From Cellvibrionaceae bacterium (lineage in GTDB: Bacteria; Pseudomonadota; Gammaproteobacteria; Pseudomonadales; Cellvibrionaceae): a DNA stretch of 6,080 bases. The stretch is taken from the NCBI GenBank assembly GCA_025800435.1, contig JAOXRV010000325.1:1-6080 (forward strand), given 5' to 3'. Position 1 is the first letter of the stretch, and every line of letters starts with the position of its first letter. A model generated the notes under the pieces. That model was not told the DNA's origin and did no database searches. It was given only the letters and a program-made list of their open reading frames with translations. The translations under genes and the position numbers were made by a program. Shown in pieces: positions 1-3,575 of this stretch.

Positions 1-600
1 TTAAGCGCGGCGCAACTGGCCAGCGCCAGTGCCGGCAGCCCACTGGATATCAGCGGCGAAAGCCACGGTACCCTGCAAATTACCGGCTACAACCCCAGCA
101 CCGGGGTGATCAGTTACACCTATGACCCAGCCGGCAGCAATCAGGACCACAGCGGCGGCGAAGTCGAAGAAGCCTTGGCGGTTACCGTTACTGATAATGC
201 CGGCGCCACTGCCAATGACACCCTTAATATCTTGATCACCGATACCGCCCCAACGGCGGTCGATGACAGTGATAGTGTCGGTGAAGATACCGTCTTTATT
301 ATCGGCTCGATCAAAGGCAATGATACGGATGGCGCCGACCCGGCCAGTATTACTGGTGCGGCAGTGGGCAGTAGCGCAGGACCTGTGGCGGACAATATCA
401 GTGCCGGCGGCTCCGTCAACTTAATGGGTCAGTTCGGCCTTCTCGCTATTACCAGCACCGGCGGCTATCTCTATTACCCCAACGCTGCTGCCCAGGCGCT
501 GAAACCAGGCGAAACCCGTATAGACCAATTTACCTATACGGTTAAAGATAACGATGGCGACAGTGACAGCGCGGTGTTAACCATTTCTGTTATTGGTGCC
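1..600 (+). repeat. Partial copy of the 756-nt (252-aa) A+B adhesin repeat unit
   Basis: This is the 3' part of a repeat unit whose complete next copy lies at 601-1356. Landmarks recur at an offset of exactly 756 nt with no indel: the AAQLASASAGSPL block (7 and 763), the seam codon GAT before TAPTAVDD (241 and 997), and the TSTGGYLYYPN block (445 and 1201, one mismatch in about 38 nt). A 26-nt run at 148-173 is identical to 904-929. Bases 1-243 encode the A (Ig-like) half and 244-600 the B (VCBS-like) half, which has the aromatic GYLYYPN and FTYTVKDNDGD motifs usual for VCBS domains. Confidence 0.92.
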
Positions 601-2907
601 AGCGAAGGCAACCCAACGGTTACGGTTACTGACAACAATGGCCCCAGCACCACTGGCGATGAGTCCGTGGCCGAAGATATTGCCGGCAGCTTTAGCGGCA
701 GCTTTAGTGTTAGCGCCCCGGATGGCTTGGCCAGCTTAAAAGTGGGCGATACCACCTTTACCGCGGCGCAACTGGCCAGTGCCAGTGCCGGCAGCCCACT
801 TGAGGTAACAGGCGAGACCTATGGCACCATGCTGATCACCGGCTATAACGCCGGCACCGGCGCGGTGACATATACCTATGACCCAACTGGTAGTAATCAA
901 GATCACAGCGGCGGCGAAGTCGAAGAAGCGCTGGCCATTACCGTCACCGACAGTGTTGGCGCCACGGCCAGTGATACCCTCAATATATTGATCACCGATA
1001 CTGCCCCAACGGCGGTTGATGACGAACGTAGTGTCGATGAAGATGCCGTCTTTGTTAGCGGCTCGATCAAAGGCAACGATACCGATGGCGCCGACCCGGC
1101 CACTATTACCGGTGCCGCCTTGGGCAACAGTGCTGGCCCGGTGCCGGACAATATCAGCGCCGGTGGCTACCTCAGCTTAAACGGCGAGTATGGACTTCTC
1201 GCTATTACCAGTACCGGCGGCTATCTCTATTACCCCAATGAGAAAGCCCGGGCCCTTAACAGCGGTGAGATCGGGATTGATGAGTTTACCTATAAGGTCA
1301 AAGACAGCGATGGCGATAGTGACACGGCTGTGCTGAAGATCTCGGTGGTCGGCGAGGATGACGGTGCACCACCGGTACAAGGTGCCAACCACGAAATCGA
1401 TATCTTTGTGGATGATATTGTGGTTAAAAAACTTGCCACTGGTTGGGTCGATGCGGTCGATGAAGCCGGTCGCTTATCTTATCCGGCCGCCAACCCGACC
1501 GATCAAAATGGCCCGGCCAATAATGGCCGTATCGACGGTGTAAATAACGATGGCGATGTCTGGATGGATCAGATTCGCTGGGGCACTCCGGTCACTGCCG
1601 GCAGGCGCTCGGGTTATGTGGTGGATGAGGTAGACGCCCTGACCAGCGATGCCGGCCAGCAGGTACAGCCCAATACCGACATCCAATTTGCAACTTTTAC
1701 CCACCTTAACTTCCCAAGTCGCTCGGGTAATGACCTTTTGGCATCGGTCAAGATGGTGGTGCAGGCGACGGTCGTGATTAATGGTGCTGAGGTACCGGTG
1801 CAGTTTTATATTCAGATGACTCACGAAGAGACCTCCAATATTGAAGGTAACCCGGTAGCTTCGCGAGATATTATCACCCTGCCGAGCGAAGTGATCACCG
1901 TTAACGTGGCCAACCAGCAATACGATATTCGAATTGCCGGCCTGTTGGATTCCTCCGGCAATGCAGTAACAAAGATCTACACCAATGAAAATGCGGTGAA
2001 TAACTTTACTGCGGTTGCTCGGATTGTGCCGAAAGAGTCGTCTTTGCCTTCGGTTGATGGCCAGATAGTGTTGAATACGCCGCCCAATCAATCGGCAACC
2101 GTTACCTGGAGCAAAAGCGGTGATATTGGCCCGGGTACCTTTACTGGCAACGCCGATGGTAGTTATACCTTTACGGTCGATTCCGATTATCGAAGTGCCG
2201 CCGCCGCTGGCGATGCCGACAGTGTCAGTGTCGATTTTACGGTTAACTACAGTGACGGCAGCACCCGTACCAATACGGTTACCATTAACTTGCGCGGTAA
2301 GCAGGTAGTGGCCGGTAGTGACGGTAATGACAACCCCTTAAACGGCACCAGTGATGCCGATGCTATTATTGCCGATTCCGGCAATGATAATGTATTTGCG
2401 GGTGACGGTGACGATAGCATTTATGGTAACCAAGGCAATGACCTGCTGCGCGGCGAGGTGGGTAACGATAGAATTTTCGGTGGACAAGGTGATGACGATC
2501 TGCGCGGTGGTCTAGGTAACGATTATCTCGATGGTGGGGTTGGCTCTGACCAATTAGAAGGGCATGGCGGCGCCGATACCTTCGTGCTCTATAATCGCAC
2601 TCCTGGTAGTGGAGCCGTCGATGTGGTTAAAGACTTTGATGCAAGTGAAGGCGATGTGCTCGACTTCTCTGACCTGCTGGTTAGGGGACAAGCGAGTTTG
2701 CTGGATGGCTACCTGCATTTTGAGCAGGCCGGCAACGATATCATTATCCATGTCAACAGAGACGGTGATTATACTTCCGATACCCTGGAGACCGCCAAGG
2801 ATGAATATACGGTGCGCATCCGAGACGCCGATGCCATCTTCCAGGGCGCTACCGATCAGGAAATTTTGCAGGACTTATTAAATGGCGGGCACCTTGATAC
2901 CGTGTAA
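1..2907 (+). CDS. Large RTX/VCBS repeat adhesin, C-terminal part (5' end outside window)
   Basis: Reading frame 1 is open from base 1 to TAA at 2905-2907, giving 968 visible residues; the GTG at 106 lies inside a repeat and is not the real start. Domain order by visible residue: Ig-like A domain (1-81, partial), VCBS/cadherin-like B domain (82-200), second A (201-333) and B (334-452), a non-repeated module resembling choice-of-anchor K (about 463-680), another VCBS-like domain (681-768), eight RTX nonapeptides (792-863) and a type I secretion target domain (864-968). I see no cysteine codon. This is the layout of giant type I-secreted biofilm adhesins (LapA, BapA, MpAFP class), in which the C-terminus leaves the cell first, RTX repeats fold on extracellular calcium, and ligand-binding modules sit near the distal end. 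The role as a surface adhesin is inferred. Whether it has its own LapA-type retention module cannot be seen. A terminator follows 25 nt after the stop. Confidence 0.93.
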   Translation, partial: LSAAQLASASAGSPLDISGESHGTLQITGYNPSTGVISYTYDPAGSNQDHSGGEVEEALAVTVTDNAGATANDTLNILITDTAPTAVDDSDSVGEDTVFIIGSIKGNDTDGADPASITGAAVGSSAGPVADNISAGGSVNLMGQFGLLAITSTGGYLYYPNAAAQALKPGETRIDQFTYTVKDNDGDSDSAVLTISVIGASEGNPTVTVTDNNGPSTTGDESVAEDIAGSFSGSFSVSAPDGLASLKVGDTTFTAAQLASASAGSPLEVTGETYGTMLITGYNAGTGAVTYTYDPTGSNQDHSGGEVEEALAITVTDSVGATASDTLNILITDTAPTAVDDERSVDEDAVFVSGSIKGNDTDGADPATITGAALGNSAGPVPDNISAGGYLSLNGEYGLLAITSTGGYLYYPNEKARALNSGEIGIDEFTYKVKDSDGDSDTAVLKISVVGEDDGAPPVQGANHEIDIFVDDIVVKKLATGWVDAVDEAGRLSYPAANPTDQNGPANNGRIDGVNNDGDVWMDQIRWGTPVTAGRRSGYVVDEVDALTSDAGQQVQPNTDIQFATFTHLNFPSRSGNDLLASVKMVVQATVVINGAEVPVQFYIQMTHEETSNIEGNPVASRDIITLPSEVITVNVANQQYDIRIAGLLDSSGNAVTKIYTNENAVNNFTAVARIVPKESSLPSVDGQIVLNTPPNQSATVTWSKSGDIGPGTFTGNADGSYTFTVDSDYRSAAAAGDADSVSVDFTVNYSDGSTRTNTVTINLRGKQVVAGSDGNDNPLNGTSDADAIIADSGNDNVFAGDGDDSIYGNQGNDLLRGEVGNDRIFGGQGDDDLRGGLGNDYLDGGVGSDQLEGHGGADTFVLYNRTPGSGAVDVVKDFDASEGDVLDFSDLLVRGQASLLDGYLHFEQAGNDIIIHVNRDGDYTSDTLETAKDEYTVRIRDADAIFQGATDQEILQDLLNGGHLDTV
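601..1356 (+). repeat. Complete 756-nt (252-aa) A+B adhesin repeat unit
   Basis: This is the full copy of the tandem unit that precedes it. The A half (601-999) carries a SVAEDIAGSFSGSFS start, a GTMLITGYNAGTG strand pair and a DHSGGEVEEALAITVTD end. The B half (1000-1356) carries TAPTAVDD, NDTDGADPATITGAALG, GGYLYYPN and DGDSDTAVLKISV. Acidic DxDGDSD and NDTDGAD clusters at domain edges are the type that bind calcium and stiffen such extender regions; that function is inferred. The array ends here, as the following sequence leaves the repeat pattern at about 1357. Confidence 0.92.
1387..2040 (+). other. Non-repeated module resembling the choice-of-anchor K domain, putative distal ligand-binding region of adhesin 1
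   Basis: These about 218 residues do not match the flanking repeats. They contain, in order, a DGDVWMDQIRWGTP segment, SGYVVDEVD, an FATFTHLNFPS segment, a beta-rich stretch with FYIQMTHEETSN, a DIITLPSE segment, and YDIRIAGLLDSSG followed by YTNENAVNNFTAVARI. From memory this order (WG, then TFTHxNxP, then an ETxN-type motif, then a GF/GL strand, then TNEN) matches the family called choice-of-anchor K, found on proteins attached by PEP-CTERM, LPXTG or type I routes. The family's ligand is not known to me. Its place just before the VCBS/RTX end suggests a binding tip, by analogy with LapA and ice-binding RTX adhesins; that is inference. Confidence 0.62.
2041..2304 (+). other. VCBS-like domain before the RTX array
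   Basis: About 88 residues in the VCBS pattern: an early ATVTW strand, GTFTGNADGSYTFTVDSDY, an Ala-rich AAAAGDADS turn, then VDFTVNYSDG and a closing NTVTINLRG strand. It is divergent from the 252-residue unit upstream and lacks the GYLYYPN motif. It probably acts as the last structural spacer between the non-repeated module and the RTX block. Confidence 0.72.
2374..2589 (+). repeat. RTX array: eight in-phase calcium-binding nonapeptides
   Basis: Eight consecutive 27-nt units encode, in order, DSGNDNVFA, GDGDDSIYG, NQGNDLLRG, EVGNDRIFG, GQGDDDLRG, GLGNDYLDG, GVGSDQLEG and HGGADTFVL, following GGxGxDxUx. The phase is unbroken. The middle units fit best and the two end units are degenerate. 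Such arrays stay unfolded in the cytoplasm and form a calcium-bound beta-roll outside the cell. A looser repeat-like SDGNDNPLNGTSDAD stretch lies just upstream. Confidence 0.95.
2590..2904 (+). other. Type I secretion C-terminal target domain
   Basis: The final 105 residues follow the RTX array and carry the hallmark VDVVKDFDASEGDVLDFSDLL segment, then LHFEQAGNDIIIHVNRDGD, and end with an acidic/aliphatic tail (QEILQDLLNGG, then HLDTV). This matches the type I secretion target domain known from Vibrio cholerae VCA0849-type proteins (TIGR03661). The uncleaved C-terminus is read by an ABC transporter/membrane fusion protein/TolC complex. The transporter genes are not in the window. Confidence 0.87.
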
Positions 2908-2932
2908 TTTAAGTAATCCATAATTTTCTTGT

Positions 2933-2974
2933 AATACCCCGGGGCGGCCTCCAGTGCCGCCCCGGTATTGTTTT
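2933..2974 (+). terminator. Rho-independent terminator of adhesin 1
   Basis: The 8-bp stem GGGGCGGC (2941-2948) pairs with GCCGCCCC (2956-2963) around a 7-nt loop. After a 2-nt CC bulge (2939-2940), the stem extends by six pairs, AATACC (2933-2938) with GGTATT (2964-2969). A G and then TTTT (2971-2974) follow. The hairpin is strong and the T-run short but adequate. There is no T-run on the other side, so it should act only on + strand transcription. It argues that adhesin 2 has its own promoter. Confidence 0.85.
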
Positions 2975-3062
2975 CCCGCTCGTTTTTCGACTCAAATATT
3001 CACATATATTCCTTTTAGCTGCCCTGGCAAATCTTGCTAGCCCGCTAACTATTTCGCACGTG

Positions 3063-3077
3063 GTCAGAATAGATGAC
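3063..3077 (+). promoter_or_regulatory. Short inverted repeat GTCA-N7-TGAC, possible regulator site
   Basis: GTCA (3063-3066) and TGAC (3074-3077) flank seven mostly A/T bases, GAATAGA. The half-sites equal those of the FleQ box of Pseudomonas (GTCA-N6-TGAC), but the spacer is one base longer. It would lie roughly 55-70 bases upstream of the start point implied by the promoter candidate at 3095-3124. A 4+4 palindrome in 300 nt can easily arise by chance, so this is only a candidate. Confidence 0.2.
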
Positions 3078-3094
3078 GAGTGGATAATATCTTG

Positions 3095-3124
3095 TTGGTA
3101 TTGTTGCTTGAGCATGGTTAGAAT
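3095..3124 (+). promoter_or_regulatory. Weak sigma70-like promoter candidate for adhesin 2
   Basis: TTGGTA (3095-3100, four of six matches to TTGACA) and TAGAAT (3119-3124, five of six to TATAAT) are separated by 18 nt. Transcription would start near 3131, giving a leader of about 75 nt. It is the best-spaced pair I found in the gap, but it has no extended -10. A second -10-like TTTAAT at 3175-3180 lacks a partner -35. Confidence 0.3.
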
Positions 3125-3194
3125 CTAAGCGCCAGCACTTGTCCAGGCATTATATTGGCCCGAGCTGCGGTGACTTTAATAAATCGTTTCTACT

Positions 3195-3200
3195 GAGGGG
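3195..3200 (+). promoter_or_regulatory. Ribosome binding site of adhesin 2
   Basis: GAGGGG lies six bases before the ATG at 3207. An in-frame TAA at 3180-3182, with no ATG, GTG or TTG between it and 3207, leaves this as the only start at this position. Confidence 0.85.
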
Positions 3201-3206
3201 CTAATA

Positions 3207-3575
3207 ATGGATAATTCTTCGGCGACTGGTACTGCTAAGCTTAACTCTGACACCTCCGCTTATAAAGGCGCAATAGTCGCGCAACAAGGGCAGGTAACTA
3301 TTAACGGTGAAGTCGCCGCTAAAGATAGCGCTATAACCCAGGGCCAAGTACTGCAAACCGGCCCCGACTCGGTGGTACTTGTTCGCTTCCCCGATGGCGG
3401 CCTACTGGTGCTGGGTCACCAGCAATCGATTGAACTCTCGCCGCCCCTGCTGGCGCTGATTAAACAATCTGTGGCTGACCAGGGCGTCGATCAAAGCGTG
3501 GATTTTGAGCGCTTGCAAGAGGGTCTGGCGCAGGGCCTAAACCTGGAAGAGCTGCTACCCGCCGCCGCCGCTGGC
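3207..3575 (+). other. LapA-type N-terminal retention module
   Basis: Residues 1-123 read as the family's pattern: short polar N-terminus, YKGAIVAQQGQVTINGEVA strand pair, AITQGQVLQTGPDSVVLVRF, then FPDGGLLVLGHQQSIEL, then a predicted helix VDFERLQEGLAQGLNLEELL (98-117) running into the cleavage motif. This matches the LapA/BrtA-type order of beta-hairpins with an FxDGG turn, followed by a helix with an 'IQxAIxxGxDP'-like segment and AAG. The folded domain is thought to jam in the outer-membrane pore on the periplasmic side. Confidence 0.85.

Larger units (their letters stand above)
2908..3206 (+). other. Intergenic region between the two adhesin genes
   Basis: This 299-nt gap is visibly more AT-rich than the flanking genes after the terminator. 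It holds a terminator at its 5' end, a weak promoter candidate and short inverted repeat in the middle, and a Shine-Dalgarno sequence at its 3' end. I found no tRNA, no riboswitch-like fold and no credible small gene. A 68-codon minus-strand frame at 2909-3115 runs through the terminator and has no Shine-Dalgarno. Confidence 0.8.

Noticed and set aside
141..419. Similar minus-strand frames antisense to the B domains (141-419, 903-1151, 5816-6058)
   Set aside because: They recur because the sense-strand repeats recur. All encode the same low-complexity Ser/Ala/Val/Pro product, and no start signal is evident.
1..1356. CRISPR-like or mobile-element repeats
   Set aside because: The repeats are long, in-frame protein domains without spacers. 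No transposase or terminal inverted repeats were seen anywhere in the window.
1474..2091. Minus-strand open frame of 205 codons
   Set aside because: It lies wholly antisense to the non-repeated module of adhesin 1, whose frame has clear domain motifs. Its product is His/Ile/Arg-rich with no recognisable family.
2197..2213. Second AAAAGD motif, in adhesin 1, with 17 nt identical to the LapG-type site of adhesin 2 (3561-3577)
   Set aside because: It falls at the normal Ala-rich AAGD turn of a VCBS-like domain near the C-terminus, which would be outside the cell and out of LapG's reach. GCC repetition makes the DNA match cheap.
3025..3038. Sigma54-like promoter (TGGCA followed by TTGCT)
   Set aside because: Only 8 bases separate the GG and GC elements; sigma54 promoters need 10, and this spacing is strict.
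2909..3115. Minus-strand 68-codon frame in the intergenic gap
   Set aside because: It has no Shine-Dalgarno upstream of its ATG, runs through the terminator hairpin and resembles no family I know.
2905..3209. The two coding regions as one adhesin gene broken by frameshift or stop
   Set aside because: The upstream frame ends in a complete secretion domain plus terminator, and the downstream frame begins with a ribosome binding site, ATG and N-terminal module. These are true gene ends.
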